From Dyadobacter flavalbus (GTDB lineage Bacteria > Bacteroidota > Bacteroidia > Cytophagales > Spirosomataceae), in the NCBI RefSeq assembly GCF_006149045.1, contig NZ_VBSN01000027.1, positions 124,001 through 188,000 on the forward strand: a stretch of 64,000 nt of DNA, in the 5' to 3' direction. The notes below the pieces were generated by a model. It saw nothing but the letters and a program-made list of their open reading frames with translations. It ran no database searches and was not told the origin of the DNA. The first letter of the stretch is position 1. Each line of letters opens with the position of its first letter. Shown here piece by piece: positions 42,354-52,537 of this stretch. The position numbers and the translations under genes are program-made.

Positions 42354-42491
42354 TGTAATATTTGATCTGGAAATATTCTATTAATAGACAATATATGTAA
42401 CCTTTGTTCAATTTTTGTTACTAATCAAAGTATTTAATTTCAATACCTAAACTGTTGGTGTCATTCTAGAATAATTGCGACTGTAATGCAT

Positions 42492-42521
42492 AAAAAAAGA
42501 GCTCATTTTGGATGAGCTCTT
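42492..42521 (-). terminator. Terminator after tRNA-Gln
   Basis: A 10-bp perfect stem (AAGAGCTCAT with ATGAGCTCTT, 5-base loop) followed on the minus strand by a T run ends the tRNA transcript. Confidence 0.92.
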
Positions 42522-42531
42522 TAAGAAACTG

Positions 42532-42602
42532 TTGGCCGACAAGGACTCGAACCCTGAATAAGACAACCAAAATGTCCTGTGTTACCATTACACCATCGGC
42601 CA
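42532..42602 (-). tRNA. tRNA-Gln (anticodon TTG)
   Basis: The minus strand folds as a cloverleaf: acceptor TGGCCGA with TCGGCCA, D arm GTGT/ACAC, anticodon stem GGACA/TGTCT with loop TTTTGGT (anticodon TTG), T arm CAGGG-TTCGAGT-CCTTG, and an A discriminator. No CCA is encoded. Glutamine is assigned from the anticodon and the U1-A72 start. A promoter lies directly upstream and a terminator downstream, so it is a single-gene transcript. No integrase or attachment repeat adjoins it. Confidence 0.95.
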
Positions 42603-42620
42603 AAACCGTAAACAGTGGTG

Positions 42621-42652
42621 CAAAAGTAATGCGTGTTATTCAGGTTGTCAAG
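42621..42652 (-). promoter_or_regulatory. Promoter of tRNA-Gln
   Basis: On the minus strand, CTTG (42649-42652), a 20-base spacer, and TACTTTTG (42621-42628) match the TTG-N20-TANNTTTG pattern. The expected start lies about 10 bases before the mature tRNA. Confidence 0.75.
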
Positions 42653-42669
42653 TTTTTATTGAAAAAAAT

Positions 42670-43548
42670 TTAAATGCTTTTTACTTCCACGCTTCCGGCG
42701 ATCTTTTTTACCAAGCCCTGCAGTACCTTGCCGGGACCGCATTCAACAAAGCTTTCTGCTCCGTCAGCAACCATCTGCTCAATGGATTGCGTCCATCTCA
42801 CGGGTGCTGTCAGCTGTGAAATCAGGTTTTCCTTGATGACCGTAACTTCGGTTGCAGGCTTTGCATTTACATTCTGATAAACTGTACAAACCGGTGGCTG
42901 AAACTGGGCTTCATGTATGGCGGCAGCCAGTTCTGCCCTTGCCGGCTCCATTAACGGCGAATGAAAAGCGCCGCCGACCGGCAATATTAAAGCTCTTTTT
43001 GCACCTGCGGCTTTCAGCAGCTCACAAGCCTTTTCAACGCCTGCTATGGTGCCGGAAATCACAACCTGGCCCGGGCAGTTATAATTGGCGGGAACCACTA
43101 TCTCATCCTTTATGCCTGCACATATATCTTCAATGACATTGTCAGCCAAACCGAGAATGGCGGCCATTGTGGAAGGACGCAGTTCACATGCTTTTTGCAT
43201 GGCGTCGGCCCTTTTGGCAACCAGCGCCAGCCCGTCTTCAAAAGACAATGCATCGGCAGCAACAAGCGCAGAGAATTCACCCAGCGAATGGCCCGCAACC
43301 ATATTCGGCTTAAAATCGGGATTGATCTTGGCCAGAATTACGGAATGGATAAAGATGGCTGGCTGCGTAACATTGGTTTGCTTGAGTTCTTCGTCTGTAC
43401 CTTCAAACATAATCTTTGTTATTTCAAAGCCCAGAATCTTGTTGGCTCTTTCAAAAAAGACTTTTGCTGAGTCTGATGACTGATATAAATCAAGCCCCAT
43501 TCCTTTGAACTGAGAGCCCTGGCCGGGGAAAATATATGCGGTTTTCAT
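42670..43548 (-). CDS. fabD: Malonyl-CoA:ACP transacylase
   Basis: A 292-residue acyltransferase of fatty acid synthesis that loads malonate from CoA onto ACP. It shows FPGQGSQ near residue 7, the nucleophile Ser88 in GHSLGEFSALVAA, and GGAFHSPLM with the catalytic histidine. Length and motifs are standard. It is transcribed alone; other fab genes are not adjacent. The tRNA-Gln lies downstream on the same strand with its own promoter. Confidence 0.95.
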   Translation of the reverse strand: MKTAYIFPGQGSQFKGMGLDLYQSSDSAKVFFERANKILGFEITKIMFEGTDEELKQTNVTQPAIFIHSVILAKINPDFKPNMVAGHSLGEFSALVAADALSFEDGLALVAKRADAMQKACELRPSTMAAILGLADNVIEDICAGIKDEIVVPANYNCPGQVVISGTIAGVEKACELLKAAGAKRALILPVGGAFHSPLMEPARAELAAAIHEAQFQPPVCTVYQNVNAKPATEVTVIKENLISQLTAPVRWTQSIEQMVADGAESFVECGPGKVLQGLVKKIAGSVEVKSI

Positions 43549-43581
43549 GTTAAGAGTATTTTAAATTATTCACAAGCAAAC

Positions 43582-43608
43582 AAAAAGCCCGGTATGGTTA
43601 ACCGGGCT
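43582..43608 (-). terminator. Terminator after the CHU_C surface protein gene
   Basis: AGCCCGGT (43586-43593) pairs with ACCGGGCT (43601-43608) and is followed on the minus strand by a T run, separating the large surface protein gene from fabD. Confidence 0.85.
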
Positions 43609-43649
43609 ACAAAGGAAATACTTGATCTTGAAAGAAAAAACTGGATATC

Positions 43650-46556
43650 TTATCTGAGCAACTGCACCCAGCCTTTAATGGTTGTCGGAGCGCTTTCTTT
43701 TTTAGAAGATTCAAAATGGATTACAGCTTCGTAGTAATACTGTCCTGCTGCCAGTTCCTTTCCCGCGTTGGTTTTGCCGTTCCAGTTCACATTGACGTCC
43801 TGCGTTTTGAATACCTGCGCGCCCCATCTGTTATACACCTTGAATTCAACAGACTGCACAAAGCTCGGGCATTCGTAAGGCTGGAAAATATCGTTTTTTG
43901 AATCGCCGTTCGGAGTAAATACATTCGGCAGCACAAACATCGGGCAGTTGTCTTTGCAAACGGTATTGCTCGGAGCGCTTTCCGCACCAAACCGGTTCAC
44001 AGCCGTTACATAATAACATCCTGCAAAGGAAGTAAGTCCCTGATGATCATAACTGGTCGAAAGCGGAACCGGCGGGGTTGTGATTGTAGTCAGCAGTGCC
44101 GGAACATCGCCTTCATAACGTGCGTAATACAACCGGTATGCAGCTACGTTCTGGTCGCATTCCTTGCCGTTAACTTCCTGCGGATAAGTCCAGGAAAGAT
44201 GATTTGTAAAGCTCACCTGATCACAAAAAGCGTCCGGATGCGCATTCAGTGAATCGCAGTTCAGCGGATCAATGGCCAGTACCGGCGGACACGGTTTGGT
44301 GGTGTCGGAAGATGATACGCAGAGAATTTGTGAGAAGTTATACAGTACAGCCGGTCTGATCTGGCTGTTGTTGTAAGAACCCACGGTTTCTACTTTGTAG
44401 CAGTAAGTTGAATCGCTTACAATCGTAGTATTGACCGTTCCGTCAGCAGCATATTTGTCTGTTCCGTCATCGGTATAGGTAAATGTTTGCGTGCCTTGTA
44501 CGCTAACTTCGGCAATGCGGTTAAAAGTACCCGGTTTGGTTTTGTCTTCCCTGTAAACCCTGTGTATGCGGTTACTATTGCTCCACGGAACAATTGCCGA
44601 CCAGTTCAGTCTGACCTGATTGGGCTGTGCTGCGCCTTGTTCCAGCCGCACGCTGCTTGCCGTTTCAGTTTCGTCCATTTTGACCAGCTTGCCGCCCTGT
44701 GTATACCAGTATTCCAGTTTGTAGTTATAGGCATTCAGCAGCGTGTTAAGGTTTCTGTCAATAAAAAGCGTATCCGGTGCACCTGATGCAAGGTTTGTAT
44801 TGATAGAAGCAATCTGCGTAAATGCAGTTCCGTTTTGTCCTGCGGCCCTGAAAAGTCTGTACTGTGCAGGAAGTCCCGCAGAAGCAGCCGGCTTGATCCA
44901 TTTAACAGTAATCACCCCTTTGGAATCGCTTGTGGAATCAACAGTTACATTGGTAATGACCGGCATGATTGAAGGCAGGTTCAAGCAGAATTCGTCAGAA
45001 ACCATGCTTTCTCCTCCGCCGATAAGACTTCCGGGTTCATTAGCAGTGACGCCGGGGCGCGGAAATTCTACCATAATCCTGTAACTGTATGATATGCCGG
45101 CCCGAAGTCCGCTGCCATTGTTATTGTCCAGATAAGTAGTCTGGTTAACAGGTACCGTTCCGATCCGCTGATATCCGGAGCCGGCAGGAATTCCTGAAGG
45201 ACAATCCTCTACAACTAAATCAGTACAGCCTTCTTTTCTGTAAACAACAATACGTGCACCGGCAATCTGACATTGATAGGCATTCCATGTAAGTCTGTAA
45301 GCAGGCCCGGCCGGGTCTGTGGCAGCAACGGCCTTCAATCCCAGCGGTTTCGGTCCGTAAACCCGGATGCTGAGGGTTGTCATATCAGCAAGTTTGCGGA
45401 ACAGTGAAGGATTGGGTACGCCCGTTCCCGGCGCATCTTCAACTTTAAAAAGCACGTCATAAGGTTCAAGCCTGATGTGATTGCAGGAAGTCTGCCATGT
45501 AAATTGTCCGGTTACAGAACCGGCAGCACCCTGCTGCGTAACGGTAAATTTGGCAACTTCGGGCGAAACGAGCGTATTTGTATAAACTCCGCCGCTTGTT
45601 GTCAGCGTAAGCCTGTCCCCGTTTTTATCCGTTGCTTTTACCTGCTGGTTAATTAATGTCCCTGCTACCACGCAGATATCGGGCAAAGGTGTAATAAGCG
45701 GCCTGTCGTTCCGTGCATCTTCTACAATAATCTGCATGTCACGCACAATTTCCCCGATCGGGATACCGTCCCGCCATTCTTCCACAACAAAAGCAACATT
45801 GTAATACCCTTTGACCACAGGAGCATCCCAGATCAGATCGCCCGTCAGCGGGTTCATGCTGAAAGTAGCAGGAGAAGCACCGGCTTCTGTTCTGCCCGGC
45901 GCGCCGATCTGGTTCGGGTCCACATACTGAAGATTGATTCCCGCACCATTCACGCCATATTTTTGAGGTATGAATAAACGGTAAGCAAGACTGTCGCCAT
46001 CGGCGTCAAACGCATTGGGATTATGAATGTAGCGCTGGCCTACCGCTGCAAGGTCAATAGGTGCATTAAGCAATACTGGCGTCCGGTTCAGTCCGAAGCT
46101 GGCATTGATTTCAAGTATCGTACTTACATAAAAGTTCAGCCCCTGCGTAGGAGGAGGGCCGATATTGAGAATGCCATTGTTCCGGTTATCTTCTTCGAAA
46201 GAAATCCTGTACTGACCCGTAGACCGGAAAGTATAGTTGATAATGTAAGTGTTCTGCGTTGTGTTGTTGCCGATATTGAGAATAGGCTGGACACGCGGGG
46301 CTCTGATTATATCCGGCGTACCCGAAGAAGCGACATTGCCGATTGTAAATTCGGCATCGTTTTGGGCATCGGCAGCATTTTTGCCGTTTTCCATATCAAA
46401 ATAGGCCGTAAGCTTAATCTCGTATGTTGCCGTAGTGAGAGAAATTCTTCTTGCAGTAATTTCACCGGCGCGTATGTGCGTCGCCATGGCATCGTATCCG
46501 GTGCACAGCAGGGTCAGCAGAAAGGAAAATACTAAGAGTCGTAAAGCAGGTCGCAT
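43650..46556 (-). CDS. Large surface protein with gliding-type (CHU_C) C-terminal domain
   Basis: A 968-residue exported protein. The signal peptide (RLLVFSFLLTLLC, near residues 6-18) is followed by a beta-rich ATHIRAGEI region that resembles gliding-motility associated proteins, several fibronectin/PKD-like beta segments between 300 and 850, and a C-terminal domain starting NVFTPNGDSKNDIFQP and ending in a TTIKGWVQLLR strand. That end is the CHU_C/gliding motility-associated domain, used by type B T9SS cargo. The ATG at 46556 is chosen since it begins the signal peptide; the longer frame adds 20 unlikely residues. It is expected on the cell surface; the exact role (adhesion or motility) is not shown. 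Confidence 0.88.
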   Translation of the reverse strand: MRPALRLLVFSFLLTLLCTGYDAMATHIRAGEITARRISLTTATYEIKLTAYFDMENGKNAADAQNDAEFTIGNVASSGTPDIIRAPRVQPILNIGNNTTQNTYIINYTFRSTGQYRISFEEDNRNNGILNIGPPPTQGLNFYVSTILEINASFGLNRTPVLLNAPIDLAAVGQRYIHNPNAFDADGDSLAYRLFIPQKYGVNGAGINLQYVDPNQIGAPGRTEAGASPATFSMNPLTGDLIWDAPVVKGYYNVAFVVEEWRDGIPIGEIVRDMQIIVEDARNDRPLITPLPDICVVAGTLINQQVKATDKNGDRLTLTTSGGVYTNTLVSPEVAKFTVTQQGAAGSVTGQFTWQTSCNHIRLEPYDVLFKVEDAPGTGVPNPSLFRKLADMTTLSIRVYGPKPLGLKAVAATDPAGPAYRLTWNAYQCQIAGARIVVYRKEGCTDLVVEDCPSGIPAGSGYQRIGTVPVNQTTYLDNNNGSGLRAGISYSYRIMVEFPRPGVTANEPGSLIGGGESMVSDEFCLNLPSIMPVITNVTVDSTSDSKGVITVKWIKPAASAGLPAQYRLFRAAGQNGTAFTQIASINTNLASGAPDTLFIDRNLNTLLNAYNYKLEYWYTQGGKLVKMDETETASSVRLEQGAAQPNQVRLNWSAIVPWSNSNRIHRVYREDKTKPGTFNRIAEVSVQGTQTFTYTDDGTDKYAADGTVNTTIVSDSTYCYKVETVGSYNNSQIRPAVLYNFSQILCVSSSDTTKPCPPVLAIDPLNCDSLNAHPDAFCDQVSFTNHLSWTYPQEVNGKECDQNVAAYRLYYARYEGDVPALLTTITTPPVPLSTSYDHQGLTSFAGCYYVTAVNRFGAESAPSNTVCKDNCPMFVLPNVFTPNGDSKNDIFQPYECPSFVQSVEFKVYNRWGAQVFKTQDVNVNWNGKTNAGKELAAGQYYYEAVIHFESSKKESAPTTIKGWVQLLR

Positions 46557-47062
46557 AAGTATCAGAGTCGAGCTAATAAGATGGAGGTTGGCACAATAAA
46601 AACCGTCATTTGTCAACCATTTAAATCAACGAAAATTTAAATAAAAATGTGTGCTTGAAGAATGATTATAATTCGTGATCTGTAAACTTACAAAACAACT
46701 TCATAAATCAGGTAGAATCGTACCGCACCTATTTTGCAAAAACTTTGTTATACTTCAGATGCGCCTGAGCCAGCCGAACGGTTGCAAGCCGGTTATTTCT
46801 AAAACGTTTGAGATAGCCTGCAAGCATATGCGACGGTATGGTTTTTTAAGCGCAACCGCGATAATGCTGTATCTCACTAACTCATATACAAAGTGTCAAA
46901 TTAAGTGGTTTTTATAAGCCGGGCAAATTCTTAATAATCATTATAAATAATAGCCCCGTTTATAAAAATAGCTAGGTTTTTTTGCCTTGCATACGTTTGT
47001 GATATACCTTTGAAAGGTTCTAAATATACCTAATTTTTGCACTAAAACCATTCGTGTTTGCT
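46557..47062. other. 506-base spacer without a supported gene
   Basis: Divergent spacer between the CHU_C gene and sdhC. It is AT-rich. An 80-codon frame starting with GTG at 46675 has no recognisable features and atypical composition, so it is not called. The right end holds the sdh promoter (listed separately). No hairpin terminator or riboswitch-like fold was recognised in the rest. Confidence 0.6.
46981..47012 (+). promoter_or_regulatory. Promoter of sdhCAB
   Basis: TTTG (46981-46984), a 20-base spacer, and TACCTTTG (47005-47012), an exact Bacteroidota consensus pair, lie about 50 bases before the sdhC ATG. Confidence 0.75.
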
Positions 47063-47734
47063 ATGTCGTGGTTTTCACAAACGTTAACGAGTTCAATCGG
47101 TAAAAAACTTCTGATGGCTCTTACCGGACTTTTTTTAATAACTTTTCTGGTAATCCATGCCGGTATCAATGCCATGATTTTTTATAATGACGGCGGAGAG
47201 ACATTCACCCACTGGGGACATTTTATGGGAACCAACCCGATTATCCGTACCCTTGAAATCGGTTTGGTTGCCGGATTTCTGATTCACATTATTGACGGGT
47301 TTCTGTTATGGAAAACCAACAATGACGCAAGACCGGTTAATTATGCGGTTAACAACCCGTCTGCGAACAGTACCTGGTATTCCAGAAGCATGGGACTCCT
47401 GGGAACATTACTGCTTATTTTTCTGGTGATCCACACAGCTCATTTCTGGATCCCGAACCGCTCCAACCAGTTTGCAACCGGAGAAGAACTGAATCTGTAT
47501 CAAATGATGCTGGATATTTTCAAGAACATCTGGGTTGTGCTTATTTACGTTGCCGGCTGTTTTTCATTGTACTGGCATTTGCTGCACGGGTTCAAGAGTG
47601 CTTTCCAGACTCTGGGATGGAACCATGTCAAATACAACAGGTTTGTTTCCTTCATCGGAACCGCTTACGCCATTGTAATACCGCTTTTATTCGCTTTAAT
47701 GCCCATTTCAATTTATTTTGGCTGGGTTCAGTAA
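47063..47734 (+). CDS. sdhC: Succinate dehydrogenase cytochrome b subunit
   Basis: A 223-residue membrane subunit with five helices and histidines in LVIHAGINA, IHIIDGF, LVIHTAHFW and WHLLHGF that suit binding of two hemes, as in type B succinate:quinone oxidoreductases. It passes electrons from SdhB to menaquinone. There is no separate SdhD, in keeping with the single-subunit cytochrome of this type. The ATG at 47063 is preferred; a GTG three codons earlier is in frame. sdhA follows 66 bases on. Confidence 0.94.
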   Translation: MSWFSQTLTSSIGKKLLMALTGLFLITFLVIHAGINAMIFYNDGGETFTHWGHFMGTNPIIRTLEIGLVAGFLIHIIDGFLLWKTNNDARPVNYAVNNPSANSTWYSRSMGLLGTLLLIFLVIHTAHFWIPNRSNQFATGEELNLYQMMLDIFKNIWVVLIYVAGCFSLYWHLLHGFKSAFQTLGWNHVKYNRFVSFIGTAYAIVIPLLFALMPISIYFGWVQ

Positions 47735-47800
47735 CATGGCTGTGAGTTATCCGTACAGCTTAAATTTATTTCAAATTTTTTGATTAAATAACATTCATAT

Positions 47801-49789
47801 ATGGCAACTTCATCTCGTCTGGATGCCAAAATACCTCAAGGGCCGCTGGAAACAAAATGGAGTAAATTCCGTTCTTCTGTTCCGCTCGTAAATCCTGCGA
47901 ATAAAAGAAATCTTGAAATTATTGTAATAGGAACCGGACTTGCCGGTGCTTCTGCGGCTGCGACACTTGCCGAGTTGGGCTATAAAGTAAAAGCTTTCTG
48001 TTTTCAGGATTCTCCGCGTCGTGCGCACTCCATTGCTGCACAGGGCGGTATCAATGCAGCTAAAAATTATCAGAACGACGGCGATTCCATTCACCGTCTT
48101 TTTTACGATACAGTAAAAGGCGGCGACTACCGCGCGCGGGAAGCAAATGTGCACCGGCTTGCAGAAGTTTCGGGAAGTATCATTGACCAATGCGTTGCAC
48201 AGGGAGTTCCTTTCGCCCGTGAATACGGCGGTTTGCTGTCAAATCGTTCTTTTGGTGGTGTTCAGGTACAAAGAACATTTTATGCAGCGGGGCAAACGGG
48301 CCAGCAGCTGCTGCTGGGCGCTTATTCCGGTCTTCAGCGTCAGGTTGGAATGGGAACAGTGCAAATGTACAACCGCCATGAAATGCTGGATGTTGTTGTG
48401 ATCGACGGAAAATGCCGTGGAATCATTGCAAGGAACCTTATTACTGGTGAACTGGAAAGACATGCCGGACATGCCGTTCTGCTTTGTTCAGGCGGATACG
48501 GAAACGTATTTTACTTGTCTACAAATGCATTGGGCAGCAATGTAACGGCAGCCTGGAAAGCGCACAAACGCGGTGCTTTCTTTGGAAACCCGTGCTTTAC
48601 CCAAATTCACCCGACTTGTATTCCGGTATCCGGCGAGCACCAGTCCAAGCTGACTTTGATGTCGGAATCATTGCGTAACGACGGACGTATCTGGGTTCCG
48701 AAGGCGAAGAATGACAATCGTCCGGGAAATGAAATTCCTGAAGAAGAACGCGATTACTATCTGGAACGCAGGTATCCTGCATTCGGAAACCTTGTTCCGC
48801 GTGACATTGCTTCCAGAGCTGCCAAAGAGCGCTGCGATGCAGGTTACGGCGTTGGAACTTCCAAACTTGCTGTTTATCTTGACTTTGCAGCTGCCGTACA
48901 ACGTTACGGACGTGCGGAAGCAAATAAAAACAATATTCACAATGCGTCTGATGTAGACATCACATTGTGGGGTAAGGCAGTTGTAAAAGAGAAATACGGT
49001 AACCTGTTTGATATGTACAAGCAGATTACCGGAGAAGATCCTTATGAAGTGCCGATGCGGATTTATCCGGCGGTGCATTATACGATGGGCGGACTTTGGG
49101 TTGATTATAACCTGATGACGACAGTGCCGGGATTGTACTCGCTTGGAGAAGCCAACTTTTCTGATCACGGAGCAAACCGCCTGGGAGCATCTGCGCTGAT
49201 GCAGGGACTTGCAGACGGATATTTCGTTATTCCTTACACAATCGGTGCTTATCTGGCAAGTGAAATCCGTACCGGGAAGATTTCCACGGATCATGAAGCT
49301 TTTGTAAGAACTGAAAAAGAAGTAAAAGACCGGATTGACCGATTGCTGAGCATTCAGGGAAAAACATCTCCTGAAACGTTTCACCGCCGTCTGGGCAAAA
49401 TCATGTGGGACAAATGCGGAATGGCAAGAAACGAAAAAGGCCTTAAAGAAGCCATTGCTGAAATCCGGCAGTTACGCGAAGAGTTCTGGAAAGATGTGAA
49501 GGTAATGGGCACGGCCGGATACTTTAATCCCGAGCTGGACAAAGCCAACCGCATTGCAGATTTCATGGAGCTTGGTGAGCTGATGTGCATTGATGCGCTG
49601 GATCGCAACGAATCGTGCGGCGGCCATTTCCGTGAAGAATACCAGACAGAAGAAGGAGAAGCTTTACGTGATGACGAAAACTACATGTATGTTTCTGCTT
49701 GGGAAAATTTAGGTAACAACAAATGGGAACTTCACAAAGAAGAACTCGTTTACGAAAATATAAAGATTGCACAAAGAAGTTATAAGTAA
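47801..49789 (+). CDS. sdhA: Succinate dehydrogenase flavoprotein subunit
   Basis: A 662-residue flavoprotein that oxidises succinate to fumarate in the TCA cycle. The dinucleotide fold [15 protein letters not shown] is near the N-terminus, and His76 in [10 protein letters not shown] is the covalent FAD attachment site. The substrate region includes [15 protein letters not shown] and the [13 protein letters not shown] strand. Length fits the type B enzyme, and the gene order sdhC-sdhA-sdhB is that of Bacteroidota. sdhB starts 107 bases after the stop. Confidence 0.96.
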   Translation: MATSSRLDAKIPQGPLETKWSKFRSSVPLVNPANKRNLEIIVIGTGLAGASAAATLAELGYKVKAFCFQDSPRRAHSIAAQGGINAAKNYQNDGDSIHRLFYDTVKGGDYRAREANVHRLAEVSGSIIDQCVAQGVPFAREYGGLLSNRSFGGVQVQRTFYAAGQTGQQLLLGAYSGLQRQVGMGTVQMYNRHEMLDVVVIDGKCRGIIARNLITGELERHAGHAVLLCSGGYGNVFYLSTNALGSNVTAAWKAHKRGAFFGNPCFTQIHPTCIPVSGEHQSKLTLMSESLRNDGRIWVPKAKNDNRPGNEIPEEERDYYLERRYPAFGNLVPRDIASRAAKERCDAGYGVGTSKLAVYLDFAAAVQRYGRAEANKNNIHNASDVDITLWGKAVVKEKYGNLFDMYKQITGEDPYEVPMRIYPAVHYTMGGLWVDYNLMTTVPGLYSLGEANFSDHGANRLGASALMQGLADGYFVIPYTIGAYLASEIRTGKISTDHEAFVRTEKEVKDRIDRLLSIQGKTSPETFHRRLGKIMWDKCGMARNEKGLKEAIAEIRQLREEFWKDVKVMGTAGYFNPELDKANRIADFMELGELMCIDALDRNESCGGHFREEYQTEEGEALRDDENYMYVSAWENLGNNKWELHKEELVYENIKIAQRSYK

Positions 49790-49896
49790 GCGCTTGAATC
49801 AAAGCTGCATAATTGTGCAGCTTCGGAAAAGTAATCTTGCTTGCAGCAGTAAATTGGTAGTTTGTAGAAAAGTAATCTTAGTAAAAGAATATAGGT

Positions 49897-50661
49897 ATGG
49901 AAGGAAATATGAATTTGTCGCTCAAAGTGTGGAGACAAAGTAATAAAGATACAGCGGGCGGTTTTGAAAATTACAATCTCGATAGCGTTTCTCCTGATAT
50001 GTCGTTTCTTGAGATGTTCGATGTATTGAATGAAAAGCTTGTCGTTGAAGGAAAAGAACCCATTGCATTTGATCATGACTGCCGGGAAGGAATATGCGGT
50101 TCCTGTGCCATGTATATTAATGGCCGCCCGCACGGCCCGTTGAAGGGCGTTACAACCTGCCAGCTGCACATGCGTTCTTTTAACGACGGAGATACGATTG
50201 TTGTGGAACCATGGCGTGCAAAGGCATTTCCGGTATTAAAAGATCTTGTTGTTGACAGAGATGCATTTGACCGGATTATGTCATCCGGAGGCTTTATATC
50301 TGTAAACACAGGAAATGCGCAGGATGCAAACAGCTTACCGGTTCCGAAAGAAGCGGCGGATGATGCGTTTTCTGCGGCTGCATGTATTGCATGCGGAGCT
50401 TGCGTGGCAGCTTGCAAGAATGCTTCGGCAATGCTTTTTGTTTCTGCCAAAATTTCCCAGCTGGCATTGCTGCCGCAAGGACAGGCAGAACGCAGCATCA
50501 GGGCAGAAAAAATGGTTGCGCAGATGGATGCAGAAGGTTTCGGAGCTTGTACCAACACAGGCGCATGTTCAGCTGAATGTCCGAAGGAAATCAGCATGTC
50601 CAACATAGCGCGTATGAACCGCGAATACATTGGTGCGAAGTTCTCATCGACTGCGGTGTAA
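49897..50661 (+). CDS. sdhB: Succinate dehydrogenase iron-sulfur subunit
   Basis: A 254-residue electron-transfer subunit. The N-terminal [2Fe-2S] site uses Cys62, Cys67, Cys70 and Cys88 ([10 protein letters not shown] then a later VTTC). The C-terminal cysteine sets [11 protein letters not shown] (163-173) and [11 protein letters not shown] (218-228) bind the [4Fe-4S] and [3Fe-4S] clusters. It links SdhA to the heme subunit. It is the last gene of the operon and ends in a hairpin shared with the convergent membrane protein gene. Confidence 0.96.
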   Translation: MEGNMNLSLKVWRQSNKDTAGGFENYNLDSVSPDMSFLEMFDVLNEKLVVEGKEPIAFDHDCREGICGSCAMYINGRPHGPLKGVTTCQLHMRSFNDGDTIVVEPWRAKAFPVLKDLVVDRDAFDRIMSSGGFISVNTGNAQDANSLPVPKEAADDAFSAAACIACGACVAACKNASAMLFVSAKISQLALLPQGQAERSIRAEKMVAQMDAEGFGACTNTGACSAECPKEISMSNIARMNREYIGAKFSSTAV

Positions 50662-50680
50662 TTAACTAATTTATATTATA

Positions 50681-50723
50681 AATGCCCTATAATATTTCTT
50701 AATCAGGAATGTTATAGGGCATT
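50681..50723. terminator. Bidirectional terminator between sdhB and the convergent membrane protein gene
   Basis: AATGCCCTATAA (50681-50692) pairs perfectly over 12 bases with TTATAGGGCATT (50712-50723). The right arm holds the stop codon (50712-50714) of the minus-strand gene. Confidence 0.85.
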
Positions 50724-52367
50724 ATTATCATTAAACCATCGAAAAGAAAGCCATTGTGGGGCATTCTTGTCAATAACCAAATTATTCTGAATCGGAACCA
50801 TCGTTTTTTTACCAGGAAAATATACACAAGCGTTATAACTTCCTTTTGGAAGCCAGTCAAAGAAAATACTTACTTGTTTGATGCCTGAATAAAACTGACC
50901 TTTATGCCTTACAAATGTAATAACATCATTTGTAACATTTCTGACCGGAAATACAGCACTTCCATTACCTGATTTAAAAACCAGATAGGACTCACTATCA
51001 TTGAAAGAATCTTCCTTCCAGGTAACAGTATACTTATTATTTACTTCGGAAATCTTTAACTGCGGCAGGATTAAATCTTTCTTTAAAGTACTTGTTACAA
51101 ATGTCTCTTGAATCAATGAATCATCAAGAGAATTTATTCCAAGTTCATCCAAATTGTTGAATCTGTATTGAAATGATGACTGAGCTTTGGAAGGATTATT
51201 TACAATAGAAAGGTATTCTGCTCTTCTGGCATAATTATAAGCCAACATTTCAGGGTAATAGCTCCAAAAAAACAATAGCCACAAGCCAAGACAAACCGCA
51301 TTGATAAAATTTATCCGGACTATGTTTTCCCGGTATGTAGAATAAACCAAAACTGAATTGTATGTGGCAAGAAGACATAGTGTTGATACGATTTTATATC
51401 GGTTTTCGATATAAGAACTTCTGCCAACGCCAATGGTCATAGCTAAAAGAAATCCAAAAGCAAATGCTCCAAGTAAAAACAGCATTGCAGGATTTTTACG
51501 AAGATTGCTTATTCCCATTCTCCACAAGCAACAGCTGAATATTGCCGTAAGAATAAATCCTGCCAGAACCGGCCACAAATAATTTTCTTTTTCCTGAATA
51601 TCAAAAGTTCCGCCAATTACTCCAAATATAACTTCAGGTAAATTGAAGAATTTTTCTGTTAAGCTAGTATTACTGGTTAAGGTAATATGATAATTATGGA
51701 AGTATAGAAAAAGGGAGCATATGCTTATTAGCAAGGCAATGAAGCATTTGGTAATATTACCCTTTGCAACTGCAATAAGTAATACTACCAACCATATTAC
51801 CGGTCCCGAGCCACTTGAAAAGTTGGTAAGAAATGCAAAGACAAGTCCTGAAAATTGAAAAAAGGTATTTTCTTTTGTTAACAACCAAATAGTCAGACAA
51901 GCAAGTGCAATAACACCTATATTCTGAAGAGAACTTGTTGTCCAAAGCAGGTTATTGATATGCTGAAAATTAAATGTCAGAAGAATGACAGGAACAATTG
52001 CTAAAAGATTTTTTCTGACCTTATATGCTTCTATACTGAAAATACCTGCAATTATGATCAGATTGATACTGCCAAGTAAAGCCAGATGCCGAAAGCTAAT
52101 GCTATTGCTGATATAATAATTCAGCAAAACGATCAACCGGGCAAAAGCAATTCTGTGTTCATTGTGTTGCCTGAATATGAAATGTATTTTCTTCTGTATA
52201 GATTCAGCCTTTGCATACTGAATGATAAAGTCTATCAAACCATTATAATCATCAATAAAAGGAACATTAATAGCTGATTTAAACGTATAATAAAAGAGTG
52301 TTCCCGTACAAAGAAAGGCAATGAACAACCAGATAAAAGGGCGAATGTATTTCAGGCAAGCAAGCAT
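50712..52367 (-). CDS. Polytopic membrane protein with QHNEHR motif, function unknown
   Basis: A 551-residue protein with an N-terminal helix, a loop containing FIDDYNGLIDFI and FRQHNEHRIAF, about ten further helices to near residue 400, and a C-terminal soluble domain of about 140 residues. The DDY followed by QHNEHR in the first external loop recurs in many uncharacterised bacterial membrane proteins whose topology recalls GT-C glycosyltransferases. A catalytic role is inference. The gene is conspicuously AT-rich (long A/T runs, codons such as TTA and ATA) compared with sdhCAB beside it, which suggests recent acquisition or relaxed composition. Confidence 0.7.
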   Translation of the reverse strand: MLACLKYIRPFIWLFIAFLCTGTLFYYTFKSAINVPFIDDYNGLIDFIIQYAKAESIQKKIHFIFRQHNEHRIAFARLIVLLNYYISNSISFRHLALLGSINLIIIAGIFSIEAYKVRKNLLAIVPVILLTFNFQHINNLLWTTSSLQNIGVIALACLTIWLLTKENTFFQFSGLVFAFLTNFSSGSGPVIWLVVLLIAVAKGNITKCFIALLISICSLFLYFHNYHITLTSNTSLTEKFFNLPEVIFGVIGGTFDIQEKENYLWPVLAGFILTAIFSCCLWRMGISNLRKNPAMLFLLGAFAFGFLLAMTIGVGRSSYIENRYKIVSTLCLLATYNSVLVYSTYRENIVRINFINAVCLGLWLLFFWSYYPEMLAYNYARRAEYLSIVNNPSKAQSSFQYRFNNLDELGINSLDDSLIQETFVTSTLKKDLILPQLKISEVNNKYTVTWKEDSFNDSESYLVFKSGNGSAVFPVRNVTNDVITFVRHKGQFYSGIKQVSIFFDWLPKGSYNACVYFPGKKTMVPIQNNLVIDKNAPQWLSFRWFNDNNAL

Positions 52368-52484
52368 TAACGTCTAATTATAAGTATTTACAATTCATAA
52401 TGAGACGCTATTAACAAAACATCAAGGCATAAGATACAAACGGATTATTGAACGACGAGTTTGATTTAGCAAGAGGGAAACACA

Positions 52485-52516
52485 AAACAGGCGGCCCATT
52501 AATGAGCCGCCTGTTT
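52485..52516 (-). terminator. Terminator after the OmpH/Skp-like gene
   Basis: AAACAGGCGGC (52485-52495) pairs with GCCGCCTGTTT (52506-52516), an 11-bp perfect stem with a 10-base loop. Confidence 0.88.
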
Positions 52517-52537
52517 AGCTTTTTGATATTATATAAG

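Noticed and set aside
42532-42602. tRNA-Gln as an integration site
   Set aside because: No integrase, no direct repeat of the tRNA end and no foreign-gene block on either side.
46675-46917. 80-codon frame in the spacer before sdhC
   Set aside because: GTG start, no promoter, no familiar sequence; likely chance.
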